From: Rebecca billardiae RCC1528
Taxonomy: Eukaryota; Haptophyta
Assembly (NCBI GenBank): GCA_965240325.2
Contig: OZ251242.1
Coordinates: forward strand, 868,001-932,000
Direction: 5' to 3'
DNA: 64,000 bases
The notes below the pieces were generated by a model, which searched no databases, was not told the DNA's origin, and was given only the letters and a program-made list of their open reading frames with translations. The translations under genes were made by a program, and so were the position numbers. Positions 29,341-40,813 of this stretch are shown here, piece after piece. How positions within the stretch are numbered: position 1 is the stretch's first letter; every line of letters begins with the position of its first letter.

Positions 29341-30385
29341 AGGCGGAGGCGGCGACCGCGGTGCCGCCGCCGGCGGCGACAGCGGTGCCGGCGGCGGCGG
29401 CGGCACAGGCGACGGCACAGGCGGCGGCGGCGGCGCGGCCGTGCGCGTCACGCTTGAGCGGGCGTGCTACCCGCCCGCGGCGCGCTTCCCCGAGTGCGCG
29501 CGCGTGTACGCGGGCTGGCGCGCGCGCGGCCGGCTTTCCCACGTGCCCGACCCGGGCGCCGTGGACTGGGTGGCTGACCACTGCCTGATCGGGCTCGAAC
29601 TGTATGGGCCCGCGCTCTCGCGCGCGGAGTTCAGCGCGGCGGGCTACGGCGCGGCCGGAGCCGAGGGCCAGCGCGCCGCGATCGCGCGGCACGAGGCGGC
29701 GTCGCGCGCGTGGCGCGCGCTCATCGCCACGCCCCCATGGTTCACCGAGTGCCTCTCCGAAGGCACCGCGGCGAATGAGTCGGCGCACGTCGCGGACCGC
29801 TACCAGTGGAAGATGCACGACCGCGCGCGCCAGTCCACCTACTCTTGGTACAGGCGATTGTGCGCGCACCGGCGCACGGGATGTCTGCTTAGGGAGAAGC
29901 TGCGGGTGAAGGATCTCGCGCTGCGCGAGATGCACGGGTACGTGCTCGGCGATGGGGCGGGGCGGGTGCCGACGCGAACGCGCATGAGCCACCGCGCCGA
30001 GCAGGGCGAGGCGGCGCTCGCGCGCGAGGGGCTGACGCGCGCCTGCCTGCGGCCGCCCGCGTGCGAACCGACGGAGGCGCAGCTGCGCGCCGCGCGGGAG
30101 AGGGATCGCGTGGCTGCGTCGGACGCGGCGCGCGCAAGCGCGGCCGACGCGCCGCTGCGCGATGGCGCCGAGGTCGAGCTGCTCGTGTCACAGCCGAGGC
30201 CGCTGCCTGGCGGCTCACAGTCACACTCGCAGGCGCCGCCGCAGGTGCGTGGCGGCAGCAGTGGCAGTGCCGGCGGCGGCAGCGCGGCGGGCGTAGTCGC
30301 GCGGACGACACGCGTCAAGCTGCGCGATGGGGACGTCGCGGCGATCCTCGAGCTGCTGGCGCAGCGGCACGGCGGGACGCCGTAG
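28349..30385 (+). CDS. GT25-family-like glycosyltransferase with a polyglycine insert
   Basis: 678 codons from ATG 28349, chosen because it begins a signal-peptide-like segment (MAAAARLALMLCVVLTAGAP). GT25 landmarks are visible: TYWINLDSATRK (50-61), the SHLKAIFLA block (118-126) and the catalytic-type EDDLD (140-144) followed by a later GAYLISEPAARHL. Around residues 258-366 a run of Gly with scattered Ser, Asp and Ala interrupts the protein. The C-terminal half (VRVTLERACYPP... onward) contains several Cys and a WVADHCLIG segment, then a basic, low-complexity tail. GT25 enzymes add galactose or glucose to glycans or hydroxylysine in the ER/Golgi; donor and acceptor here are unknown. Confidence 0.7.
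29124..29442 (+). repeat. GGC trinucleotide tract encoding polyglycine
   Basis: About 320 bp of GGC-type codons with interspersed AGC, GAC and GGA, inside the glycosyltransferase coding frame. It preserves the frame. Such tracts slip easily in replication and assembly, so its exact length is uncertain. Confidence 0.9.
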
Positions 30386-32317
30386 CCATCAGCGCATCAG
30401 TCTTAGTACTCGTCGTAAGGCGTACTCTGAGCCGTCCTCGTAGAGGATCTATCTATCACTCTATCAGTACTGTACAATGATGCTACACTCAGCACGCACA
30501 GTAGCTACAGTCAACAGTGTCGCCTGGATGAGTGATCCGTCCGACTCCGCGCTGAGCAGGAACGCCCGGGCGGGCCGGACGTGAGAAAGCAGCAGATCTT
30601 TTTCCGCGGGGGGGGCACGTCCGTTTCGACGGACGGCCGCCCCCGCGGCTTTGCGTAGCATCAATCAGAGTCCGGAAAATGGAATCCGGGGACGCTCATC
30701 AACTCGCGGGGGGGGGGCTGTTGACGGCCGCGCCGAGCACCCGAGCGTGTCGACCCGCGCCTCGCGCCTACACGCGCATTTGGCGGGGCGCGCGCGGGGC
30801 GCGCCGCGAGTGGGCGCGTCGGCCCGTACGCTCGGAGCCCCGGGGGACTTTCGCCCGAGCGCGCCGCGCCGCGCCCGTCGCGCCGCGCTGCGTCGTGCGC
30901 CGTGCACGCGTTCGGCTCGGCTCGGGTGCCGAGCGCCGCCGACGAGCGGGAAGAGCGCCAGGGGCGGGTGCGCTGGCGCGGGCGGGGTGTGGAGGCACGA
31001 TGTGGGAGTCTACCTCTCGTACCAGGCGCGCGCGCCCGCTCGGCGCCGTCGCTTCGCGCGGCCGTAGGCGTCCAAGCGTCGTTGGTTGGCCTCGACAACC
31101 GCTAAAGGGGGCGGCCGCCTGCCGCAAGCGACGCGGGTAACGATTGACGAGACCGAGCACGCATCTGACGAGACCGAATACGCACCAGCGGCACCGCCGC
31201 ACGGCGCCCGCCCCGCATGAGGCTCGATGGCCAGCGCCGCCCGCCGCGCGCTGCGGCCGCGCGCCGCGCGCACATCAGGTGGGGCGCGCGCGGAGTCCGC
31301 CGCGCGTGGGGGCCTCAGCCAGTAGGCTCAGGCCCCCGGGAGAAGCAAGCGCGGCAACGCCGCGCCGCGCCCGTCGCGCCGCGCCACGGCATGCGGTCCA
31401 ACGACCCATGAACTGCGACCCGGCGGCGCCGCGCTGCACACTATGGCACTGGGGCGGATGGTCATGGTGCGCGCCGCGCGCGCGGGGGCTGCATGTGAAT
31501 GCGGGCGGTGGTGACCCGGCTCGCTCGCCGCGCGCGCGCGTCGCCCTGCGTTACGCTCTAAACTCTTCGCCTGCGCGCGCGGTGCGGATGCTGCCACGAG
31601 AGCCGCACGCGCGGTGCCGCTGTGGTCTTGGTCCGCACTGTCTCACCGCGCCAGCACGTTGCGGCTGCAGCAGCCGCAGCTCACTGGACCATTGATGCCA
31701 GGTGTCAAATCTGAATCGGCAGGGAAGCGGAAGGAGCGCGCCACCTAGCGTGCGGCTCGTGCTGGAGGGCGGCCCGGTCGGACGCACTACTCTGTACAGA
31801 CGCCCGTTACGGCCGTGCTGGTGAGGGGGCCGTAGGTGGTCAGGTGCCGTGACCACTCAGTCACAGGTCTGGCCAGGCTTCAGCGCCGCACGATGACCCC
31901 GGCTGGTCGTCATCGGCCGTGCTGGTGAGGCGGGCCGTACGGGTGGTCAGGTGCAGTGACCACTCAGTCACTGCCAGTCACAGGTCTGGCCAGGCTTCAC
32001 TCGCCTTCAGCGCCGCACGATGACCCCGGCTGGTCGTCACTCAGTCTCCTCAACAGATGCCCGGTCGGCTAAGTTGGTCTAAATGGTCACCGTCACCGTG
32101 TCGGTTTCAGACAGTGAGTTGTGAGAGTGGTAGCCAGTCAGTCTGCCACTTGCCACCGTAGTGCCAGCAAGGGGTCATCGAGGCGGATATCGTTTGCGTA
32201 GCACGGCCGGGGCCGCGGATCTTTTTCCTCGAGTTATTCGCGCGGCTCTTCGCCTCGGCAAACCTACTGCCTGTTCAGCACCACGCGCGCGAGGCCGAGC
32301 AATCTCGGCGGTGGAAG
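30386..32317. other. 1.9 kb intergenic region without a recognisable gene
   Basis: Contains a possible strong hairpin at about 30605-30650 (CCGCGGGGGG... and CCCCCGCGG arms), two loosely similar GC-rich blocks (about 30770-30900 and 31260-31400, both containing CGCCGCGCCGCGCCCGTCGCG) and the tandem duplication at 31811-32037. Open frames here are Arg/Ala-rich and occur equally in several frames, so I treat them as composition artefacts. It may be old repeat material. Confidence 0.5.
31811..32037 (+). repeat. Tandem duplication of a unit of about 105-120 bp
   Basis: The block GCCGTGCTGGTGAGG ... GTGACCACTCAGTCAC ... GGTCTGGCCAGGCTTC ... CGCACGATGACCCCGGC occurs twice head to tail (about 31811-31914 and 31915-32037). 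The second unit carries small internal duplications (an extra CACTGCCAGT and ACTCGCCTTC). No coding potential recognised. Confidence 0.8.
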
Positions 32318-34501
32318 ATGCCGCTCATGGAGTCCGAGCCGCCGGCGGAGGCCGCGCCGGCGCCGGCTCCGTCGAAGATGCGCTCGGTGTCGGCGGGGGT
32401 CTGCGCCGCGATGAGCATCTGCGTCGTCTTCGTCCTCGGCGCCGGCCCGCCCCTCCTCGGCCTAGGCGGCCACCATGGCCGCCGCCACGCGCACGGCGGC
32501 GCTGAGGGCGGCGAGTCGACCGTCGCCGGCGGCTGGCAGCCCCGGCGGCCAACGCTCACGCTGGCGCGGGCCGACGCTCTCGAGCTGGCATGGGGCCAGA
32601 CGCCACCGCCCGGCTACTACCTCGCCGAGTACGAGGTGGAGATCGCTCCGCTCGAGGGCGGGCGAGGCGGCGGCGCGCTCGCGTCGTATACGGGCGCTGC
32701 CGGCGCGCGCGCCTTCGCGGCGCTGCCGCCGGAGACGGCGATGTGCGCGCGTGTCCGCGTGGTGCTCGAGCCCGGCGGCGCACCCAGCCGCTGGAGCGAG
32801 TGCGCGGCCGTCGCGACCCTCGCACCCACCCCGCCCGACGCGCCGCCGACCCCGTGGCCGCTCGGGACGTCCACAACCGCCGTCCTCGTCCGGTGGGCGC
32901 CGCCTGCCGAGACGCACGGGCTCGCGGTGGACCGGTACGAGCTGCGCTGGGCGCTGCTGCAGGACGGGCTCGTCGACCGGTGCCGCTGGTCCGGCGCCAC
33001 GTGCACGCCCGGCGGGTGCGACGACCTCGACGCCGAGGGCAACTGGAGCGTCGCCGAGCGATCGTTCCAAGGTGTCTTTGCCGACTGCCGCGGCGCGAAT
33101 GAGCTCGGCTGCTGCGGCATGGAGTGCTGGTGCTACGACTACAAGTGCTGCGAGAAGGTGCCCGGCGTGGTCTCGTCGCAGCCCGAGACCGCCGAGCTCG
33201 GCGGCGCCGCGCGCAACGCCACGCTCGCCGGCGCCGGCCTCGCGGCCGGCCACCCTTTTGCGCTGCAATTGCGGGCGCATAATAAGCAAGGCTGGTCTGA
33301 CTGGTGCCCGCCGGCGGTGCTGCACGTGGACGCGGCGGCGGCGGCGGCGCAGCCGGTGCCGCCGCGCCCGCCCGCGCTGCAGCCGGCGCAGGTGCGCGAC
33401 ACCTCGATCCTCGTGCGCTGGGAGCCGCCCCCCGACAGCGGCGCCATGCTGATTGGGTTCGAGCTGTGGTACTCCCTCGCTGACGTCGGCGCGTCCCCGC
33501 CGCGCGGCACGGCGCTCCCTGCCGGCATCGTGGCCGCGGCGGCGGCGGCGAGCTCCGCGTCGGACGCGGTGCCGGTGGTCGGCGCGTCAGCGGAGGCGGG
33601 GCTCCTCTACGTCGCGCCGCGCGCCGAGCGCGCGCTGCTCCCCGCGCTCCTCCCGCTCCGAGAGTACACTGTCCGCGTGCGCGCGCGCTCGTCCGGAGGC
33701 GCGTCCGGCTGGGCGGAGCAGCGCGCCACCACGCGCACGCCGCCGCGCCCGGCGGCGCCCGGCGCGGTGCGCGCGGTGCAGGCGCTCGCGGACGCGCTCG
33801 TGGTCGGCTGGACCGACGCGGGCGCCGCGCACGCGCGCGCGCGCACGGATGTGAGCGCGCCCGCCGCCGGTGGCGGCGGCGGCGGCGGCGGCTCGGGTGC
33901 AGGCGGCGCGCACGGCGCGCGCGCGCCCGCGCCGCCAGCCACCATCGCGCCGCGTGCGGTCGAGATCACGGGCCACGAGGTGGAGGCGGTGGAGGTGAGC
34001 GCCGCGGGGGGAGCGGAGGGCGACGGCGGCGGCGGCGCGCGCGCCACCTGCGCCGCGCCCCGCGGCGCGACGACGTGCGCGGTGCCGTCGCTCCAGCCAG
34101 AGACTTGGTATCGGCTGCGCGTGCGTGCGCGCTCGGCGGACGGCTGGAGTGATTGGAGTGATCCACCCGCCGTCGCGCGCACGGCGGAGGCGGGCGGCTG
34201 CCTCGCGCTCGCGGACCACACGGTCGTGCTCGAGCGGCGGAGGCAGGTGCACACCACCCTCGACCGCTGCTCCAAGGACTGCTGGGGCGCGAACGAGTGC
34301 ACCGCGCGCTGCGTCGCGCGGCTCGGCCTGAGTGCGCCGTGTGGCGCGTGCTTTGGCGAGGTCAACGCGTGCACCAAGCGATTCTGCCTCTCGCACTGTG
34401 CGGTCGACCCGGACAGCGAGGCGTGCCGCGCGTGCTCGCGCGAGCGGTGTGTCGCCGACTACGCCGCCTGCCTCGGCGTGCCTCCCGAGCTCGTGCCCTG
34501 A
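32318..34501 (+). CDS. Fibronectin type III-repeat membrane protein with Cys-rich tail
   Basis: 727 codons from ATG 32318. A single hydrophobic segment near residues 26-50 (AGVCAAMSICVVFVLGAG) would act as a signal anchor. It is followed by about four fibronectin-III-like modules, recognisable by strand patterns such as ALELAWGQTPP, TTAVLVRWAPPAETHG, TSILVRWEPPPDSGAM and the closing WYRLRVRARSADGWSDWS. Between modules 2 and 3 sits a Cys-rich insert (GANELGCCGMECWCYDYKCC). The C-terminus has another dense Cys block with paired C-x2-C and C-x3-C spacings, suggesting disulphides. Likely a type II surface or Golgi protein involved in adhesion or binding. No enzymatic domain seen. Confidence 0.7.
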   Translation: MPLMESEPPAEAAPAPAPSKMRSVSAGVCAAMSICVVFVLGAGPPLLGLGGHHGRRHAHGGAEGGESTVAGGWQPRRPTLTLARADALELAWGQTPPPGYYLAEYEVEIAPLEGGRGGGALASYTGAAGARAFAALPPETAMCARVRVVLEPGGAPSRWSECAAVATLAPTPPDAPPTPWPLGTSTTAVLVRWAPPAETHGLAVDRYELRWALLQDGLVDRCRWSGATCTPGGCDDLDAEGNWSVAERSFQGVFADCRGANELGCCGMECWCYDYKCCEKVPGVVSSQPETAELGGAARNATLAGAGLAAGHPFALQLRAHNKQGWSDWCPPAVLHVDAAAAAAQPVPPRPPALQPAQVRDTSILVRWEPPPDSGAMLIGFELWYSLADVGASPPRGTALPAGIVAAAAAASSASDAVPVVGASAEAGLLYVAPRAERALLPALLPLREYTVRVRARSSGGASGWAEQRATTRTPPRPAAPGAVRAVQALADALVVGWTDAGAAHARARTDVSAPAAGGGGGGGGSGAGGAHGARAPAPPATIAPRAVEITGHEVEAVEVSAAGGAEGDGGGGARATCAAPRGATTCAVPSLQPETWYRLRVRARSADGWSDWSDPPAVARTAEAGGCLALADHTVVLERRRQVHTTLDRCSKDCWGANECTARCVARLGLSAPCGACFGEVNACTKRFCLSHCAVDPDSEACRACSRERCVADYAACLGVPPELVP

Positions 34502-34816
34502 CGAGCTGCCACTACCGGTACCGCCGCGAGCCACCAGCTCAGACCGCACGCCGCAATTATAACCGTCGGCCCGCGGCCGGCAGGCGGCAGCATCAATCTG
34601 AGACCGCCTGCTCAAACATTCCGCCTGATTCGCCCCACTCCCAAACCTGGCACACCGATACACAGTTGATGTCGATTTGAGATCCCGTAGCAGGGCCCGC
34701 GCGGCGCGGCGCACAGCCACAGCACGGTCAAAGCAGCGCAGCTAAAAAAGGATTTTGCAATTTCAGCGTCGTTTCCGCTGGCGGCCGGGCCCGCCGGGCC
34801 CCGGACCAGCAATGCG
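34502..34816. other. Intergenic, nothing recognised
   Basis: 315 bp between two plus-strand genes; must contain a 3' end and a promoter. No repeat or RNA gene recognised. Confidence 0.4.
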
Positions 34817-35908
34817 ATGGCGGCGGCTTTCCTGATGGCGCTGGTGTGCAAGTCGCTGGCTGCGCCAGCAGCCGGCGTGGCGCCGACGCCGCCCGCGTTC
34901 GTCAAGACGACGAGCGATGGCGACGAGCGCGCGGCGCTCGCGGCTCGATACGCGCGTGCCGGGCTGAGCAACGTCACTTTTGTTGACGCGCAGCCCGCCT
35001 CGGCGTGCGAGCAGCCGGTGCCGAGCATGCAGCAGGTCCGCTGTGACAAGGTGGAGCCGCTCGTGCGCAAGAAGCTGTCACAGGCGTGCACGTCGGCCCA
35101 CGCGCTTCGCCTGATGCGCGCTCGAGGCACGCCCGCGCTGCTGCTCGAGGACGATCTCGTCTTCCTCGCGCCGCCGGCGGCGTGGCGCGAGCGTGTGCAG
35201 CAGCTGCTCGCGCATGCGCGCAGCCTCACGCCGGTGCCGGACGTGGTCTACCTGGGCAGCTGCTACACGCCGCTCACGGCGGTCAGCCGCTGCTGGCCCG
35301 TGCCTCGCGCCCACCGGCTGTGGCTCTCGGACGTGCAGAACGCGCTGTGCGAGCACGCTCTTCTCTTCGTCTCGACTGCGGCGATGCAGGCCGTCGAGGC
35401 TGTGTACACGCGCTTCTTGCGGTCGTACGCCCAGGGTGTGACGCAGGCGATCGGCGAGCACCCGCTTGCGCCGTGCGGGGCGCTGCGCAAGGTTTGGACG
35501 CGCACGTTCAGCGGCGGCCCCGACCAGTTGCTGCGCGCGAAGCAGGTCGGGCCCCGGCCAAGGCGGGCGCACGGCCTGCGCGCGCTGCACGTCTGGCCTC
35601 CCCTCGCCGCGCAGGCGAGCTCCGTGCTTCTGCCGCCCGGTGCGCAGGACGTAGGTGCGCTTCGTTCGCGCGCGGACCCACCAAGCCGACGACCTGGCGC
35701 GAACGCAACCGCTGTGATCGCCGTGCCCGGCGCGTCGAGTGCGCTGCTGCGACGGCGAGGCATCCTGCTACTGCGTCGAGCATTGAGCGCGAGCAGGGAG
35801 CTTCTAGAGCTGGGCACAATGCCCAGCCCGTACAGGACGCCATTGCCGCGGCCGATGTGGGCGTCGCTCGTTCCTGGCGCCTGCACCGCCAACAGCTCGC
35901 GCGCATAA
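34817..35908 (+). CDS. Second GT25-like glycosyltransferase, short form
   Basis: 363 codons from ATG 34817. A hydrophobic N-terminus (MAAAFLMALVCKSLAAPAAG) is a plausible signal peptide. The middle shows the GT25 pattern: a Ser-Ala-His-Ala-x-Arg-Leu-Met block (93-100), then PALLLEDDLVFL (107-118) with the acidic EDD motif, a VVYLGSC strand and FVSTAAMQAVEAV. A late LHVWPPLAAQASSVLL matches the Pro-Leu...Gln ending typical of GT25 domains. The last 100 residues are low complexity and may be a poor C-terminus or a small frameshift. It lies on the same strand as the GT25-like gene at 28349; the two are not close copies. Confidence 0.6.
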   Translation: MAAAFLMALVCKSLAAPAAGVAPTPPAFVKTTSDGDERAALAARYARAGLSNVTFVDAQPASACEQPVPSMQQVRCDKVEPLVRKKLSQACTSAHALRLMRARGTPALLLEDDLVFLAPPAAWRERVQQLLAHARSLTPVPDVVYLGSCYTPLTAVSRCWPVPRAHRLWLSDVQNALCEHALLFVSTAAMQAVEAVYTRFLRSYAQGVTQAIGEHPLAPCGALRKVWTRTFSGGPDQLLRAKQVGPRPRRAHGLRALHVWPPLAAQASSVLLPPGAQDVGALRSRADPPSRRPGANATAVIAVPGASSALLRRRGILLLRRALSASRELLELGTMPSPYRTPLPRPMWASLVPGACTANSSRA

Positions 35909-36418
35909 CAGTTATCATGGTCATCTCCATCGCGCGCGTCTCCATGATGGCGAGAATCTCCGCCGAAGAGTGGCTGTTACAGCTTACTCGTCAAAGTCCA
36001 CTCCGCATCAGGCTACAATCATCAGACGCCGTTTATCAGACTTTCTGACCTCAATATGTATCTCTGTAGCTGAAGCCTAAACTGAATACAGAGACAGCGG
36101 CGACGCTTGAGGCGAAACGCTATGACTTTTCCCCTAAAAGTAAATACTCGGCTCCGCGGTCCGCGAGCGCTCATGTTCATGTTTAAATTCCCCTTTATAA
36201 CGGGCTCCGGGTGATCAGGCTGGCGGCCGAAGCCTCCAGCCCTACCCTGGCCAGCCCCCAACCAACCACCACCGGCTGCCGGGTCTCGCGCGCGCGTCTC
36301 GGGGTCTTCTCTCGGCACCCAAACCGTAGATGCCGGCCCGCGATTATATTGATGGCAATAATCGTGAGGTCGTTGGACTCGTACGTCGCCCCTCCTGGCC
36401 CCTCCCCCTTTTCGTACC
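35909..36418. other. Intergenic with probable promoter of RND gene 1
   Basis: 510 bp. A TTTATAACGG word near 36191-36200, about 220 bp before the ATG, could be a TATA-like element; this is weak. No gene seen. Confidence 0.4.
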
Positions 36419-39400
36419 ATGACGAACGTCGTCGAGGACTTCAAGAGGACGAAGAAGCACCCGATGGCTCGCTGCCTCATCAAGTACCCACTCGTGCTGC
36501 TCTTTGTCGCCAGCGCGATTCTGCTCGGCCTGGCCTTCATCGGTGGCAGCGCCATCAACGTGTGGCGCTGCGCGACGGGCGGCACCCTCCGCGCACTGCG
36601 CCGCGGCGCGGCTGCACGTGGCAGCGGTGCCCACGCGTGGCGTACGCTGCGCGACGCGCCCCTTTGAACCGCGACCGCGACCCTCTGCCGCCCTCTCATC
36701 CCGCGTGGCGCAGATCTCGCTCGTGGCTGGCGCCGCGCGCACGCCGTACCAGCCGACGGACGCCAACGAGACGCGCCGCATCGACATGTGGATCAACGCG
36801 CAGCGCACGGTCGATAAGGCGTCGGTCGAGGCGGAGCGCCAGACCACCGCCTTCTCCGGCTTCACCTTCATCTTCGAGGCCGTCCTCGACGACGGCTCGC
36901 CCGACCTTGAGGCGGACATCTTCAGCGTCGAGAACCTGCGCGTGATGCGCGCGGCGCAGGCGATCATTGAGGGCGACCGCCGGTGGGAGAGCTTCTGCCT
37001 GCGCTGCCCCATCGACCCGTCGCCGCTCTGCCGCAAGGTGAACTCCACGTACGACGCGGCGGACGCGGTGATCTCGGCGATCCTCGACGAGGAGTCGGAC
37101 GCGTCCGTGCTGAGCCTCGCGACCGAGCTCTACTCGGAGGCGCTGCAGCTCGAGGCGCTCGAGGGCGACACGGCGCAGATCCGCGAGTGCGCGGAGGACG
37201 TGCTCGGCGCGTACAGCGGCGGCGGCACGGTCAGCATCAACGCCACGCTCGACAAGGCCAAGTGCGCCCGCACCGGCGCGCTCGCCACCTCGAGCGTCGT
37301 GTGCGACCCGTTCCCTGGCTGTGAGGACTCGAACAAGTTTGACCAGCTGTGCATGAAGGCCTACTCGCCGCTCGGTGCGTGGCGCGCCGCGCGGCTGGGG
37401 CGGGCGGATGGGTGGCGCGCGCAGCGCCGCGCGCTCGGCGCCCTCACAACCCGCGTCGCGCCCCTCGCGCTCACCTCGCGCGCCCCGCCCCTGCGCGTGC
37501 GCCGCGCCTCCGCCGTGCCGCGGCGCCCCGCGCACACGGCATCGCCCTGCTGCAGGCTACTTCTGCAAGGACAAGGGCGTGGGCGACTGCGACGAGTGGA
37601 ACGACCTCGACGACGCGTGGGAGAAGCTCGACAAGGAGATCGACACGCCGGGCGACGGCGGGTGGGAGGGCCGCGTCAATGTGGCGCCCGCCTCCTTCTA
37701 TCTGCCACGCAGCTACACCAAGCGGGACAAGCGCGCGCACACCGTGCGGATGACGCTGCCGTGCGGGCTGCCGATCGACGGCTTCCTGGACCAGTACGAC
37801 CGCTCGAAGGAGCAGGAGGCGGAGGTGGAGTCCTGGCTCGTCTCGAAGGTCGGCGCGATCGAGGCCTTCCGCGAGGCGGCGCTCGTCTCCCACCCGAACC
37901 TCGCCTTCCGCTGGGTGTCGACAGACAACGTGCTCAACCCGTATTTCGAGAACATCATCGCGGTCGACACGATGTTCGCGCTCGCGGCGATCCTCTTCGT
38001 CTTCCTGTACATCTCGTGGCACACGCGCTCGCCGTTCATCGCGGGCACCTCGCTGCTGGGCGTGGTGCTGTGCTTCCCCGTCGGCGCCTTCTGGTCGATC
38101 GTCGTCTTCCAGGTGTGCGCTGGCGGAGCGCGGCCGGGCGGGTGGGGGCGACATGCGCGTGTGGGTGCGCACGTGCGCGGGTGGTCTGCCCAGCCGAGCG
38201 CGGCGCCTCGGCGTGCGTGCCCCGCCGCACGCGTGCTGACGGACCCCCCGGCCCCGCGCGGTGCGCGCCGTGCGCGTGCGCTGGCCGCCACCCGGCGCAG
38301 GTCAAGTTCTTCGACCCGCTCAACATCTTCCTCATCTTTATTTTGCTCGGGCTGGGCGCGGACGGCGTGTTCATCGTGTTCGACGCGTGGGAGCAGTCCA
38401 AGGAGGGGCTACAGTACTGGCTCGAGCTGCACGGCGAGGCGGAGGCGCACGAGTACCGCATGTCGTTCGTGTGGCGCCGCGCGAGCACGTCCATGTTCGC
38501 GTGCAACGTGACGACCGCGCTCGCCTTCTGCGCGACGATCCCGTCGCCGATCATGCCGATGGCGGCGTTCGGCACGCTCGCCGCGTGCGTGATCATCCAC
38601 AACTGGGCGCTCGACGTGACCGTCGTGCCCGCGATCATCGTGGTGTGGGACCGGTACATCCGCCACCGGTACTGCTGCGTCGTGCCGCGCGGCGCGTACG
38701 CCAAGCTCCCGTGCGCGCTCTTGCCGGGCTGCAAGCCGCGGCCGGAGGAGGCGGACGAGGCCTCGCTCGCGCACGCGCTCAAGCAGCGGCAGCGGAGCCG
38801 CGCCGACAAGGAGCTCGAGGCGGCGGGCGCCGAGGCGGGCGGCGCCAAGGCCGACGGCGCCGAGGGCGAGCACGGCTCGCTCAACCGCACCGAGGCCTTC
38901 TTCCGCGAGAAGTACGCGCCGTTCATCATCAACTACCGCAAGCCGATCCTGCTCGTGATGACGCTGGTGATCGGCACGTTTGTCTTCTTCACGACGCAGC
39001 TCGAGCCCGACCGCGAGGCGCCGCAGCTGCTGCCCAACAACCACCCGCTGTGGAAGGCGATCCTCTCGCTGCGCGACGGCTGGATGGTCGGCGACTCCGA
39101 GCCGCGCTCTGAGCTGTGGCTCGTGTGGGGCATCAAGGACCTCGACGCGAGCGGCTTCAGCAAGTTCGAGTACGACTCGCCGCAGTGCAACGACGGGCCG
39201 TGCGGCGAGGCGGTGTGGGACTCGTCCTTTGACCCGTCGTCCACCTCGATGCAGGAGTTCCTGTCCGACATCTGCGACACGGCGGCGCGCCAGGTCAAGG
39301 CGCCCGGCGCGGGCGGCGTCGGCAACTTCGTGTACAAGCGCGAGGTCGCCACGTGCATGTTCGAGGACTTCAAGAAGTACCTCAAGGGGCGGGGCAAGGA

Positions 39401-40494
39401 CTTCCCCGTCGAGGACGAGGACGACTTTTGGGACGAGCTCCGAGACTTCCTCAAGCCGCCCAAGGACAGCGACAGCGCGGCGGGCGCGGGCTACTCGTAC
39501 GTGCAGCGCGAGCTCGTCAAGATCGACCACGCCGACGACGGGCAGCGCATGTACTTCCTCATCTCGGGCGTGACGATCGACTTCAACCCGCTGCTCTTCT
39601 ACGGCATCCCTGACGTGCTGCCGGGGCACACGGCAGCGCTCGAGTTTGAGCGCGAGTACGCGTACCCGCCGCACACGCCCAAGGGCAACGCGCCCTTCTT
39701 CGTCACCACGAAGGACGGCCTCTTCGCCGAGCTCAAGATGCAGCAGGCGTACATCTCGAGCACCGTCGACGGCGTGATGATCGCGCTCGCCTTCGCGTTC
39801 GTGTCGCTCATGGCGTTCGTCGCCAACCTGGTCGTGGGCGTGCTCGCGTTCCTGTGCATCGCCGGTGTCGTGTGCTGCACGCTCGGGCTGATGGTGCTGC
39901 AGGGCTGGAAGCTCGGCCTCATCGAGGCGATCTGCGCGACGATCGTCGTCGGCTTCTCTGTCGACTACATCGTCCACTTTGCGCTCGCGTATGTGAACGC
40001 GCCGCAGCGCGACCGCAACGGCCGGCTGACGCACGCGCTCGTCGAGGTCGGCATCTCGGTGCTCTCGGGCGCCGTGACGACGATGGGCGCGTCCATCTTC
40101 CTCCTCTTCACCACCGTCCAGTTCTACTTCAAGTTTGGTGCGCGCATGGCGTCTGCGCCGGCCCGCCCCGCCGCAGTGGCCGCGCGCGCGCGCTGGCGCC
40201 GGAGCGGCGGCGTGCGCCGCGCGCGCGGCACGGCCAGGCTCGCCCGCCCTGACGCGCGCGCCACCCGCCGCCGCCGTGCGCACGGCCGCGCGCGCAGGCC
40301 TCTTCATGCTCTCGACCATCTTCTTCTCGCTGATGACGGCCAACCTCGCGTTCACCGCGCTCCTCGCCACCATCGGCCCGGAGGATGACTTCGCCGACAT
40401 CGCCGTGCTGATCGCAAAGCTCACGGGCGGCAGGGTGAAGGTGGGACGCGCGAGCGAGGCCTCACAGGCGCCCGCTGGGCCAGAGTACAAGTAG
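36419..40494 (+). CDS. Dispatched/Patched-like RND membrane protein 1
   Basis: Five exons give 1130 codons: 36419-36559, 36714-37374, 37556-38112, 38301-40137, 40298-40494. All introns (154, 181, 188 and 160 bp) start GTG and end CAG, and joining them gives uninterrupted similarity to the next gene. The protein has one N-terminal membrane segment (PLVLLFVASAILLGLAFIGG), a large luminal loop with paired Cys, and a sterol-sensing-like five-helix bundle with GLGADGVFIVFDAW. A second half repeats this plan, with membrane segments around VVGVLAFLCIAGVVCCTLG and the GFSVDYIVHFALAY motif, where the Asp is typical of proton/sodium-coupled RND transporters. Dispatched/Patched relatives move lipids, sterols or lipid-modified proteins; the substrate here is unknown. 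Confidence 0.85.
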
Positions 40495-40813
40495 GTGATA
40501 CGAGATGAGGGTATCCAAGCACTGTACGGCTATTTGTTGCCGTTCAGTGATGAATATGCATACTGTTCATGACCTTTAAGTCGTCAGCAACCATATCACT
40601 GGTAGTACTGGATAGGGCGTCGCAGATCAGGTATGCGGGTATTTGTGAAGGTACACGTTGGCGTACGTATGATGAGTACCACTTTTTGATTGCCCATCTG
40701 CCAACCGTCAAGGCGATCTCCCTTTGGTTCCTGAGCAAGAGCAGGGCTTGCTGCGGATATCCCCCACGCCAAGCTCTCAAGGCCCCCTCGCGGTCGCGCG
40801 CGCTCCGGGAGCC
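40495..40813. other. Short spacer between the two RND genes
   Basis: 319 bp, noticeably AT-richer than the flanking exons; 3' flank of RND gene 1 and promoter of RND gene 2. No gene or repeat recognised. Confidence 0.4.

Noticed and set aside
38409-40490. 693-codon minus-strand frame opposite RND gene 1, and the 782-codon one at 40969-43317
   Set aside because: His/Arg/Val-rich antisense shadow without motifs; the plus strand has membrane segments, RND motifs and consistent splice sites.
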